A stretch of DNA of 64,000 nt from Anoplopoma fimbria (Eukaryota; Chordata; Actinopteri; Perciformes; Anoplopomatidae), in contig NC_072469.1 of the NCBI RefSeq assembly GCF_027596085.1, positions 13,661,914 to 13,725,913 of the forward strand. The letters are read 5' to 3'. The notes under the pieces were generated by a model. It saw nothing but the letters and a program-made list of their open reading frames with translations, was not told the DNA's origin and searched no databases. Shown here piece after piece: positions 1 to 11,528 of this stretch (within the stretch, counting starts at the first letter, position 1; every line of letters starts with the position of its first letter). The translations under genes and the position numbers were made by a program.

Positions 1-159
1 ACATATTTCCAGGATTCATGTTAAGCTAGGCTTAGAACATGCTTAGCCTAGGTTAGCATGAATATTGGAAATAGGTGGTAAACAGCTAACATGCCAGCTT
101 ATTAGTTAAAAAAAATGGCCTACTGGCACACTAGTTAACACATTTCAGTTTTTGTTTTT

Positions 160-620
160 GTTTAATCCAGGCTAGCAGTTCCCCCTGCCTCCATTTTTTA
201 AATTCTAAACAAGACTAAAAATGTCCTGACTCCAGCTCTATATCTAAAGGAATAGCAAAGCCTTTTTGGAAATATGCTTTGTTTCTTTCTCAGAATTACA
301 TGAAAATATCCATTTCACTCTCATATCTCACTCCTTTCGATATAAAGCAAGTGGTTAGCTTAGCTTAACATAAGGACTGCAAATAAGGGCAAACAGTTAT
401 CCTGGCTTTATCCTAGGGTAACAAATTCACCCACAAGCTCACCAATTAACATGTTATATATTTGTCTTACACTTTTCCCCATGTTTACAACCTTAATGTT
501 AAGCTAAGCTAACCCTCTTGTAGCTGTGGCTTCATGTTTACTTTACAGACATGAGTGTAATATCGATCTTCTCATGTCATTTTCAATTTGAGTATATCCC
601 AAAGTGTGGACCTATTCCAC
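160..620 (+). repeat. Interspersed teleost repeat (MITE-like), decayed copy
   Basis: The segment resembles a very common percomorph repeat. Recognisable blocks, in order, are TTTTTGGAAATATGCTT near 267, GGTTAGCTTAGCTTAACATAA near 353, AACATGTTATAT near 448, TTAAGCTAAGCTAAC near 499 and ACATGAGTGTAATATCGATCTTCTCATG near 550. It ends at CCCAAAGTGTGGACCTATTCC near 600-618, the decayed form of the usual terminus. The family name is not known to me, and identification is by recall. Confidence 0.5.
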
Positions 621-630
621 ATGACCATAA

Positions 631-631
<1 letters not shown>

Positions 632-700
<69 letters not shown>

Positions 701-716
701 TACACGCACGCACACA
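632..716. repeat. (CA)n microsatellite
   Basis: A pure CA run covers 632-697 and is followed by degenerate CA/CGCA units. It begins directly after the end of the interspersed repeat at 160-620. It produces a spurious poly(His-Thr) frame. Confidence 0.97.
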
Positions 717-2505
717 TGACTTTCATGATGTTAGTACACCTAAGGCACCTCTACCATCTGCACATAATCCAGCGCATTAACTCATTACATCACTGTTGTA
801 ATAAGTTTATTTTAAATAAAAGAACAAAGAGCACAGGTATATTCTTTGTCTACAAGAGCAAAGTAGTGGCTGAAACAACGGATGACGCAGTGAATGAGCA
901 AAAGATGACAATCAGCCCAAGCTTCCCGTTATGAGTCACGAACAAGAGACACTCATGCTTATTCAGTGTGTCCACTGAGGTGTGCAGCCTCTTCATTTAA
1001 TATTTCCATAAGGTTGCATATGAGTGTACGCCAGGCAATCCCTGTAATAAGGAGGTAATGTATTCTGTGCCAATGGCAAAAAGGTACGCTTGAAACATCC
1101 CTCACAGGAGCAGTGAGTTTTCAACTTGACAGTGGACACATACATAATTAAGCCAACTAGAAAAAAATGAATATTTCATCTCAAAGCATTTTCATCTCCA
1201 AACATCAAAACACCTCAACGTCTCACATAATGAGCAAGGTAAATTAGTTCTATTCACAGAGGGAATACGCAACAAGGAATGCTCCCTCAAAGGACCTTGC
1301 CTAAAAAATAGATCAGCTTGGGAAGAAGAGGGGGAACTTATAACACTTATTTGTGTATTTTTGCCAGAATTCTTTGTGTCCTTGGAGGAAGCCGTCTTAA
1401 CATGCAAAAAAGAGCTAATTCTTTCCTATGATTGTTTGCCTAACCATTTCATTTTTTTCTTGCAAAGCTGTAATTGTGTTATTATGTTATATTACAGCGT
1501 CAGCTTTAATGCTTTGTAGCCTGATCTGACCATAACTCATACTGACCTGTAATTCACGACATGTCATCCGTGAGTCGCCGGAGGACTTTTGGGGTTTACG
1601 GATATGCAGGCACATGCCAATGGAGAGGATAAATTGTTCCATAACGTTGCCGCAGTTGAGTTTTACTAGTGTGGTCCACGCGAGCGCCAACTTTTCTCCA
1701 TTTCTGTGATGGCACCGACGCTCTCATATGTCTGACTTTCCGAAGAATAGCTTATAAATTATAGCTTTTAAATGGCTGTGTGGTACACGGGAGGGGAAAG
1801 TAGGTGCTGTGCATAGTGCAGCAGCAGCACCGGGCTGAAGAGAATTACTTTGACCGTCAAAACCTGACTCAGACTGGATCCCTGAACACCTTCATAGATG
1901 GGGAATTAACCTGCCACAGCTTGAAACGCTTTACTGAGCGCTGGTCGATACTGTCATTATCCTAAAGCAATTCTTAATTCTATTTGGCCCTGAGCTAAAG
2001 ATCCTTGTATTGATCACAAAGTAGGGACGCCACAACTACTTTTTTTCTATAGTTAAGACGTTGGAAAAAGAAAGCTCTTTTAACTGAATATGCGGCCACA
2101 CGCACTGCAGAAGAATAAAGTTCCATTTTTAATGTCCAAACATGTGTCTCAGTGTGACACCTGAGGATTTAATCAAGTGTTACAGTCATAAGGCATGAAT
2201 GCTAGTGAGTGATACCTCGGTGTTTCATCAAGGGGAACAGAACAAGAAAAAAAGGCAACTCTCTTTCATATCCTGTTTTGGGAGATGAGAAATGTTGATA
2301 TTACTTGCCGAGCGCCATCCGCGTGAAACAGGGCCTTTCAGAAACGCAGCGGTGACAACACCTGTACTGCAGTTCCTGATTGCGCGTCTTTGTTCTCTGG
2401 GCTTCTGACAACTGCTGCTGCTGCTCGAAAGAGACAGAAAAAGACACAGAGAAATCCTGAGCAGCGTGAAACTGAATACATCTTTTTCTGTCCGTCTGTC
2501 ATCCA

Positions 2506-2508
<3 letters not shown>

Positions 2509-2595
<87 letters not shown>
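2509..2595. repeat. (CA)n microsatellite
   Basis: About 43 uninterrupted CA units. All overlapping frames on both strands are repeat translations (His-Thr or Cys-Val). Confidence 0.98.
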
Positions 2596-2599
<4 letters not shown>

Positions 2600-2748
2600 A
2601 ACATCGCCACCTGCCACAGACTATACACTGAGGCCTGTGACAGCGGTTAACAGAACAGGACATGTGCAGCCCCAGGTGACTCAAATTGCAAAACTAACAA
2701 CACCATGCTTCATTGCACCAAGAACGCGGTGTGAAATACCAGTAAGAA

Positions 2749-2783
2749 GTGTGTGTGTGTGTTATGTGTGTGTGTGTGTGTGT
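2749..2783. repeat. (GT)n microsatellite, interrupted
   Basis: A GT run with one ATG-type interruption, about 150 bases downstream of an opposite-phase CA tract. Confidence 0.9.
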
Positions 2784-5039
2784 CAATTCACGTGCATGTC
2801 TAAATGCTTTTGCTAGTGGGTATGCATCAGTGCCATAACAGATCCTTATAATGCAACCTTTTTGATATGAAGTGCCATTTCTTAGATTTTCTTCTTTGCC
2901 ATATCAGCATTAAGGTTAACATTAAGTGTAATTAGGTCGCAACATCAAAATTGAACTCTTCATGTTTATATAGCAACGTTTTAAATAAACATTTTCTCCA
3001 AGGGTACTCTAAAAGAAAGTCTGCCATCCTGATGAAAACATCTTAACCCTACCAATCATGTTCATCAGCAATAAATGTGACAAATTCTGCAAAGGAGGCA
3101 ATGAGTACTAGCCAATCGGAGGCAGAGTAGGGCGGGTTTTCACGGAATGCATTCGGGGCAAAAAAACAACTATCAAACCTCTGTAAATAACAGGTGGTGC
3201 AACTGCTGATGGCTGTGAAAGAGGTAAATCGGCATTCAAATGAGGGAGCACGTCAACATTTACAAATAACTAGTATTGGTTAAGCTACTGCATGCTGCCT
3301 AAAGTTGCCTACCCTTGCTTTAATGTATCGCAATAATTATTATGGACAAAAAAACAAAAATCATTAGAACTCTAAATGTAATTATATATGATTATTTTCT
3401 TTAATTTTTAGGAGTAAGAAAAACAAAGTAGTGGGAACAGTTAGCAGTAGCAATTTTAGCAGCGACAGAAGTGATGCTGTCTTTTTGCCCCTTATGACCA
3501 CCAACATCCTCGTCACAATGTACAGATATGTACAGATATGTACACTACTGTATTTATACCAGCCTACTATGTGTACATGAATAAAAGCTTTATTTTGACA
3601 CAGGGCCCCTCTACTAGACAAGGCCATGTCATAAGATGGAGGATCGGCTCTGGCAGGAGTTTTGTCCCTTCTGCCACAGTGGCAATCAATGAAATACCCT
3701 GTTGGATACTATATATAGATGTTTGTATATATGTGTGTACCTGTGTATGTAAATATACTGTCTGTGGGGATGCATGTAGGGGGATAAATGTACAGTATGT
3801 GCGTTTATATGACCATATGTCCAACATATGTCGTGTGTCTAGGCTTTTCATGTGAGACGTGAACATGTGCAGGATTTGAAAACAACTTTCCCTCCTGGGA
3901 CAAGAGAGATCATCTGTGTCTAAGTAATAAATCCAGTCTTGCCTGAGTTCATATTGTATTTTAATGGTGCAAATTCCCAAAGAAATATGCATTAAATGTA
4001 ATTATTATAATCAATTGACATATGCTTTTTGTGCCGTTTTTCCTGTCGGTGGCCTTTAGGCAGTTGTCCTTTTGAATCTGCTTGGTAATCCAGCCTTGAT
4101 GTTATACAGGGAACTACGATACCCACCAGTTAATAAAATACTTGGATGCATGGAGCAGATACATTGGATGGACGTAAACATAGATTTTTAACTTATTAAG
4201 GAGCTTGGACTTTAGCTGTGACATAATCACTTTACAGTTGTATGGCATTGTACATTTCAGTGTTTCCTCTATTCAGTCATGTGATACACCAACTCAGTTT
4301 TTTGGGCCACAGCTATCCCTACACAAACATGATGTCAATGATTTTAATACAGCGAAGCACTCCAATTTTAAATATGTGAAAAAGAGGGATTGATATCTAA
4401 TCTGTGCTTGATATTGAAATCAGCATCAGGGGAGGAAAAGTATGATCTTTGCATCCCTACTTAAAGTGAGCTCCATCTTGAGCTGCACTGACAATGAGAA
4501 GCAACTGATAAATCTCGAATTAAAATACAGTCGTCAGTTTAAAATGACACAACACTGACAGAGGCCATTGATCCTGCATAAAGATTAGTTTTTACTTCAT
4601 GTTCTGTAGTCTACTTTCTTAAAGGGGTAGTAATCCAGTAATTTAGTGAAGAGTCCTGAAACACAGAAATGAGTCAGTATTTTCACTTAACTTTCCCTCG
4701 TCTCGAAGTCAGTGGTTTTTTTAAATGGGGTTTTTGTTAGATGCCTAAGATAAACTATGTGGTTAACAAGAGCTTGTTACTTCAGTAAATACCCCTCTTT
4801 TTTAAGCTTTTAGGTGTTAAAAAAAGTCGGTTGTACAACCTCATTGTGTACACTGTGGTTTCATTTGTTCATATCCAAACGTTAGCCGTTTACTTCTGGC
4901 GAGTACATTCGCGCTTCAAAAATAAAAGTGGTGTTAATTTATGAAGATTATGTTGGTGTACAAATCGTGTAAGTATTATAAACTTGTGTTTGCCACACAA
5001 CTTATGTTATGCATTAATCAAATATCCAATAGAAAAAAT

Positions 5040-5882
5040 CCCATTGGCTTTTCGTCGAGGGAACCAGTGCAATGTTTACTTCCGGGTTTGGCCTACACAG
5101 ATACGTCATTCCTGTGGCACTCTATTGTACTTCCATAAAGTTGGGAGACAGAAAATATTTTTTTATAGTCGCTGGAGATCCCCTTCAATTTAAATTTAAA
5201 TACAGGACATTTACCATTAGGGAATTATTTTTAAAGATGCGGTATTGCCACTGTTACTGTAATAAACAAACCCAATACTTCTTCAACCACCTCTTGTTTG
5301 TGTTATTCTGGCGTCATGTCAGTAAATAGTCCTACGTATATGTGTGTGTATGCCAGCAGTGTTACGGCAACGTTACATTGTTGTTACAGCGTCTTATAAT
5401 TGCCATTGACCAGACCGCTCTGATGTTTCTGACGTCCTCCCAGCTGTCAGTCAGTGACAGCTCTGTGAGGCACAGCTACAGGTTACTACACTGCCGCTCA
5501 TTGGCTGCTTTGACCGAGCAGAGCGAAGTCGGTCCCCGGGATATTACGAGCTGTACCATTTCTGCCGACGCGGGGTTGCACGGGGACATAAGGACTGCCC
5601 AATGTCGCTAAGTCGCCGGTCTGAACCGTACATTGCTTACTGAAACACAATTCCAAATGTATTTTAATCAATTTAGTTATTTTGGCGCGTTTAAAATTAG
5701 AAATTGCCATGTATTAATAACTCGGTCACAGTGGTTCCACCCGTCGGATCAAGTTGACGGTTTGGCTCAAAAACATGGCTGTAGAGAAACAGTTATGAGG
5801 AACGACGGTTTTACCAGGTATTTACGACAAAATGAGCGAGTCGTAGCTTGAAGGCGCTTCCTCCACATAACTGGGGATCCAG
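5040..5882 (+). promoter_or_regulatory. Candidate CpG promoter and noncoding first exon (possibly znf438)
   Basis: This stretch is richer in CG dinucleotides than its surroundings, especially 5480-5620 and 5740-5960. It carries an inverted CCAAT motif at 5042-5046 and another at 5500-5504, an ETS-type ACTTCCGGG at 5078-5086 and a CRE-like TGACGTCC at 5430-5437. There is no good TATA box. The segment ends in a strong splice donor, CCAG|GTGAGC, with GT at 5883-5884. No convincing protein is encoded, which fits a TATA-less promoter with a 5' UTR exon. Assignment to znf438 rests only on strand and on the lack of another gene in the window. The exact transcription start cannot be read from sequence. 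Confidence 0.4.
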
Positions 5883-6132
5883 GTGAGCCTTGTTTAAAGT
5901 TTATCCAGCGTTAAGCACCCAGTCCGCTGCTGGTAAGAGAGATAAAACGAAGCCGAACGGGGCTCGTTTGCAATGTTATCATGGTAGCATTGACATGCAG
6001 CAGCTAGCGCCTTTAGCTTAGGTCTGCATCTAGAGAATTAAAAAAAAACTGCTCTCACTCAAATGTGCACGTCGACTGTAGGGCTTGCATGTAGATGCAC
6101 GTGCAACAACAAGCGATGACACAAATGTATGG

Positions 6133-6178
6133 CTGTGTGTGTGTGTGTGTGTGTGTGGGTGTGTGTGTGTGTGTGTGT
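6133..6178. repeat. (GT)n microsatellite
   Basis: A GT run with a single GGG interruption, about 250 bases inside the candidate first intron. Confidence 0.95.
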
Positions 6179-6757
6179 AGCTAACGCAGAGCAGGCCTGA
6201 GGCTAACCCTGCAGCTGTGCTTGCATCGCAGAAATACGTCATCAGACCAGGGTTCCCCGCTGTAAGATGTGTACACAGACATCACAGACGTCTGAGAAGA
6301 TGTGCAAACACACTTTGCACTGGCTGTTATTGTGCTGTGTGAACAACTTCACTTCTGTCCCTCACCTCTCCTCCTGCAGGACAGCAGCGCTGCATGTGCA
6401 CCTGTACGCTATGTTTACACGTGTGCCTCAAGTTTGGTTTGTGCTATTTTTTAAAAGGCATTGTGCCAGATCACCTGTATATACCATAAACATAGCTACA
6501 ATCAACATTAGGGTTAATTTGAACTATTTGGTTGCTGTGGATATCATGTCAAACACCTGTTGCCCACCTAGAGCAGGAATGCAAATCCTAATAAAAACAG
6601 AAAGCTAAACATAGTTATCTTATTGCAATTTTTTTTAATGAAATGTATGCATATGGGGGTCCAATGTTTGGGCAATTTAATGACATACTGTGATGTTGCC
6701 AGTGGATTATTTTTTTTTTGCATCGTTGTGATGAAATGCCTTGATCATCAGTTTTTA

Positions 6758-6758
<1 letters not shown>

Positions 6759-6788
<30 letters not shown>
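6759..6788. repeat. (TA)n microsatellite
   Basis: An uninterrupted run of about 15 TA units. Confidence 0.95.
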
Positions 6789-8301
6789 CTGTGATAGAAG
6801 ATTTTATTCATATTGCCCACCACTAAAGGGCCCTCATCACCTTAAATACCATGCTTGGAGTCCTGTTCTCTGATTATTGATTATTATCTGATTATCACTT
6901 TTAAAGTATTGATATAATCTAGGGCACTGTATGTTTTTGGTTTTTTTGGGTGAAAATTATTGCAAAATATGTGTTACATGAGATCTGCATCATACGCTGC
7001 GCCCTGTAAAAGGGCAGCTGTAGGCCAAACATATAGGTGGTGCTTATGTTTATGCTTTTGACACAATTACTGTGTCATTAGTGATGCACCTGTCTGTTCT
7101 AGTGCAGATCCTGACCCTACTAAAATCACTCCTCATCAGCCAGAACTGACTTTACTTATAAACACTGTCGCTTAGTGTATTGCCTCTTAGTCACTGTAAA
7201 TGTCAGATTGTAACATTGAACTTTAGAGACGCAAAGTACCACTGATGGAGTGATAGAGCACTCTGGCTGGAAACAGGCTGCGGTTTGTGATGCGTTGAGG
7301 GAAATTCCTTATGTTTCTGTATTTCCTCATATATTTTTGGCACTTCTCTGGCCAGGAGGTCAAAGGTCAGCTGATAGCTTCCCCTGAAATGTTGCTTTTG
7401 TAGTTTGTTGCTCCACATGAGCCACCCTGAGAACTCTGAGCATGATTTCATGTGGCTTTTTTTGAATTTGGAGTGCCAATCAAGTGTCAGTAAAAAAACA
7501 GGTTGTATGACAATTCAAGTTTCCACCCTGAGATGTTCCAATCGGATCCAACATTTAGATTAACACCTCTGCAAAGGTTAAAAATGAATAATACGATCTG
7601 CTGTGGTGAAATGAAAAATGGATTGTGGTAGAAGGAGAAAATTCCCCTCCAGTCCGCCCAATCTCTCTCAACGTGGTGTACAGTATGTTCCAGAGAGTGT
7701 TCTTGGTTTTCCTTTCCAGATACACAAGCCACATTTCTTTATGTTTTAGTGCAGGGAAAGTTGACTGAAAACCGTTTCAAACAGTGGTCTCCCTTTTACA
7801 GTTATGACTAATTCAGAACTGGGGGCTTCCAAGTACAGACAAAAAAAAAAGAAAATTCTGAGCTCTAGGGGTCTGGTGTCAGCCTGACGTAATTCGGTCA
7901 GACTCTGATAAAGGTCTGACTCATGGCGAGGCAACATTATTTAGACCTAGAGAGAAAATTGCTTTCACTGTCACACCTTTCTTTTTGTAGAAAAACTCTG
8001 CTGTCTCAGCAATTTTCTTTTGCTGATGATGGAAAGCAGGTCACAGCGCAACATATCGACAAATGCTCTTTTTCGCATTCGGTAAAACTTTCACACTCAT
8101 AACAGAAACTCCCACGACACAGCAGACACCTACTCCACGCTGGCTCTTGATTATCGGAGTTAAAAAATACTTCACCACTTACTTTTTCTCTCCCCCACGC
8201 GCTCCAGTTTGATGCAGTTGTTGTCATCTGGGGGGAATCCTGCTCTCTGTGTGTCGTGATTGGTTGGCTCTCAAAAACACCTTCCTCCAAAATAGAATAG
8301 C

Positions 8302-9382
8302 TTAAAGGGCCAGTTCACTCGGTTTTATTTGCTTTACGTCACTGATATTTCTGCCTCCACACCAGTAAAATGGATGTGAATGGTAATTTGTTTGCAGTGC
8401 TCACAACATTACTTTTGTTTTTTCTTAGATTTAACAGCCGAATGTTCTTCCAGAAATAATCTCCAGGTGCACTACAAATTGAGAATGGGCTCGTGACCTC
8501 AGCATTGGTAAAATCCTTGCTATGGCCCTGGTCCTGCTCCTGGTTACTTTATGTAATCAACAGAGCATTCTGTCAACAGTTTTCACTGCTACTTTCTACC
8601 ACAGAATTAGCCCCTAGGAAAACTAGAGCTACAAAAGAAATAAAAGCATCCAGCAACTTTCTTTGATGAATTTGCCTCTTTTCTTGGTCTTGCATCATAA
8701 TAAATGATATATTTGTTTCTTATATAAAAGGTTTATATTTGTTGAGTTTCTCGTTACATCCCGACAGAAATCGTGTATCAAATACTCTTTGCCTACCTGC
8801 CTACATGCGCTCACTCTGCCCGTGCACTTATTGGTGTCACCGCAGTCTTCAACAAGCTGCTAACTTGACAGCTCTGAGTACTAACAATGGCCATTCTGGT
8901 TGTTTAGGTCCAGTTTGACAATCTTGTGGGGAGTTTTTGGAGGGACGGGCTGTCAGAGTTGTCGACTTGAGCTTTGTTTCAAATCGTATCCTATCTGCCG
9001 CGCAAAGGATTGTGGGTTTAGAATAGCCAGAAAAACACACTTAGCTTGCATGCTGCAAAATGCGACCGGATGTAGTAGGCATCTTGCTATTTTCAGCATA
9101 CTGCATTTGACATACTATGTAAGGGGACATACTAAATCTTTTACTTGCATACTAAATAGTATGGTAGTATGGGTATTGGAACGCACTGTCTTTGTCATTC
9201 TCACAAGATTTAGCAACCTACGAAGCTAGTGCTGCTAACTGCTTTCATTGGAAAGGAGTTGCAGAAACCTCAGAGATGAATATTTCAAACCAAACATAAA
9301 TTCATGGTTAGATACACCACTGGAGCTAAGTGGCAATATATGTTTTTTTTTTTTCTTAATCTAGGCGAACTGACCCTTTGAT
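8302..9382. mobile_element. MITE-like element with terminal inverted repeats, probably composite
   Basis: The left end reads TTAAAGGGCCAGTTCACTC and the right end reads GGCGAACTGACCCTTTGATAA. The reverse complement of the right end, TTATCAAAGGGTCAGTTCGCC, matches the left. This terminus is shared by a common percomorph nonautonomous element. The roughly 1.08-kb interior has no transposase. Part of it, about 8930-9190 with GCATACTAAATAGTATGG, looks like another, nested repeat. Confidence 0.5.
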
Positions 9383-9676
9383 AAAATGCCCCACTCTGCC
9401 TTAAGTGGCTGCTTTGTGAGTGCAATTCACATTATGTGAGTGCAGGTCACTTCAGTTTAGCAGAGTAAACACAGAGTACAGTTCATGTAAGGTATTTTCC
9501 AGAGCGTGTGACCTCATCAGTTTCGAAGCTCATCATATACACAGAAATCAGCTTTCATTCTGGCTCCAGTTCCGCAAACTGTTTTTTTCAGAGCAGCTTA
9601 CTGCTCACTTGGAAACAGGTTAGCCTACACATATTTTATTTTTTTGTTTAATTTCTTTTGCAAAAACAAACTCCCG

Positions 9677-9678
<2 letters not shown>

Positions 9679-9721
<43 letters not shown>
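9679..9721. repeat. (CA)n microsatellite
   Basis: An uninterrupted CA run of about 21 units. Confidence 0.97.
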
Positions 9722-9724
<3 letters not shown>

Positions 9725-11044
9725 AACAGAGCAGAGTTTGACTACAGCGGCCTCCTCTATCTCGCAGCTCACTGTGGGAAAACGTCTCACACTTTAAGCT
9801 CCGTCGCATGTGACTATTACGAGTGTAATAATTGCGCAGTGTGATATCGTTTATCCCCAGAATCTGAGTTTAAAGGGCTGGCACACGCATCCGGCGCCAA
9901 ACGCATGCCCGTTGAGCGACGGGAGCGTTTGCTTTGGCCCGACCAGCAGCTCCGGCCGTGGTTTCACATGTGGCTGGACGAGGAGGTTGGAAGTCAGGCA
10001 GAGGAAACTTAGATGCTTGTCTAACATTTCCGTTCAATCATAACCGAGATGGTGTTACCATAACACACAGACTTTTTTTTTTTTTTTTTTTTTACTCTGG
10101 CGCCACTCATTCCAGGCTTTGAAGTAAAGTAATAGGCGATAACAAAAACAAAGAGCGTTCCCAAATCTCTCAAATTTTGCATGAGGGGTGTGAAAATAAG
10201 GCCGAACATTCTGCATAGGAGTGGCTGGCAGATTGGACACTGATTGAGTTTAAATTTTGCGCTGGGCTAGTCCTACTTTTTCCAATTATGTCATCTCCAT
10301 ATAATGGGTAATGGTAAAAACATGGTAATAACATGAATATGAGGACTAATTCAGTGAGTTATTCAATCCTCTGCCGTGAGTTTTGATAAGTTCTGCTACA
10401 AAATTAGAAAGTCCACCAGCTTACTTAAGTCTAATTGATTAAAACCCTTGAAGTGGTCTTTTTTCACATATATTTGAGCTGCACCTGAATTATAACAGCC
10501 GATATGAATCCCCGTCTGGTAAGTGCCGCCCGAAGATGTCATAAGCAGAGAGCTGAAGAACAAGGAAAGTGCATCTCCAGTCTGAATAATGAATGGAGAC
10601 CATATTGTGTTATGGAAAAATGGGAGGATGTGGTTCAGTAATAGTCTGGTGAACATTTCGCTCTCCCTCTCTGTTAAATTGTTGGTCTTGCCAGACTCTT
10701 GCTTCCATGAAATGAAAATTACATGTGAAGCCTAATGACTTGACTTTTTACTGGATTTGGAGGCTGCAGGCGGCGGGAGGCATGTTATTATATTAGGCCG
10801 GTCCTTCCGAGCATTAGTGTAGGCCCTGGCTGTTGCTAACCGTTTTGTCTTTGGCATGCCTGGTTTGAAATTCGCCGTCGTGTAGTGACATCATGACTAG
10901 ACCAGAGCATCGAGTCTGTACGTTCGTTGTTACCTGCTGCCAGTCGTTTCAGTATGTGATTACATCATAAGTTTCCACCAAATTAAAAGTTAAATCAGAC
11001 ATTCTTTTTAAATGTAGGATGGCTTTTCTAAATCTGGTTAGGGA

Positions 11045-11130
11045 AGTGATAGAGCAGCCCCTGCCGTGGTGCGCTTGAGCAAGACCCTTAGCCCCCAAAC
11101 TGTCCCAGCAGCAGATAAGACCGTTGTTGC
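11045..11130 (+). repeat. SINE-like core fragment
   Basis: The motif CTTGAGCAAGACCCTTAGCC resembles the conserved SINE body motif also seen, in opposite orientation, in the element at 16162-16435. Neither a head nor a tail is recognisable. Confidence 0.35.
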
Positions 11131-11472
11131 TCAGAACAGTTTAAAGGAACTCAAAAGTGTGGAGTCGGCTGTTCTTAACACCTTTTGTGCTAAAGTGAAT
11201 TAAGGCTTTAAAAAGAAAAGGGAAGTAGTGTTCTACCACTATCATGAAAAAGCCCTGCTGTAAGAGTTATCGCAATCAAGGGTTTTTCATCATATCCTAT
11301 TTTTGTGTAGGTTATTTTCCGTAGCGGTACTTTGGGATTGTAGTTTTTTGGCAGGGAATTTCTACAAAGCTCTATTTTTTTCCTCTGCAGGGACATTCAC
11401 TATGTGTAATGTGTGTTCTAAAAATTCTCTTCCAGTTAAGTATCCGTATAAATAACTGAAAATGTTTTTACC

Positions 11473-11527
<55 letters not shown>
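11473..11527. repeat. (TTA)n microsatellite
   Basis: About 18 trinucleotide units without interruption. Confidence 0.97.

Positions 11528-11528
<1 letters not shown>

Larger units (their letters stand above)
720..5039. other. Upstream noncoding region without a recognised gene
   Basis: No supported exon was found. The region holds the (CA)n at 2509-2595, a short (GT)n at 2749-2783 and a tandem decamer near 3521-3542. Two stretches look like interspersed repeats but were not delimited. One is about 3000-3320, with CCAATCGGAGGCAGAGTAGG. The other is about 4620-4850 and starts TTAAAGGGGTAGTAATCCAG. Short open frames here show no domain or splice context. Confidence 0.6.
5883..8300. other. Candidate intron, proximal part
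   Basis: No supported coding exon. It begins with the GTGAGC donor and remains fairly CG-rich to about 5960, then becomes AT-rich. Contents are the (GT)n and (TA)n tracts listed separately. A minus-strand frame at 8006-8290 has no recognisable domain and runs up to the foot of a MITE-like element. Confidence 0.5.
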
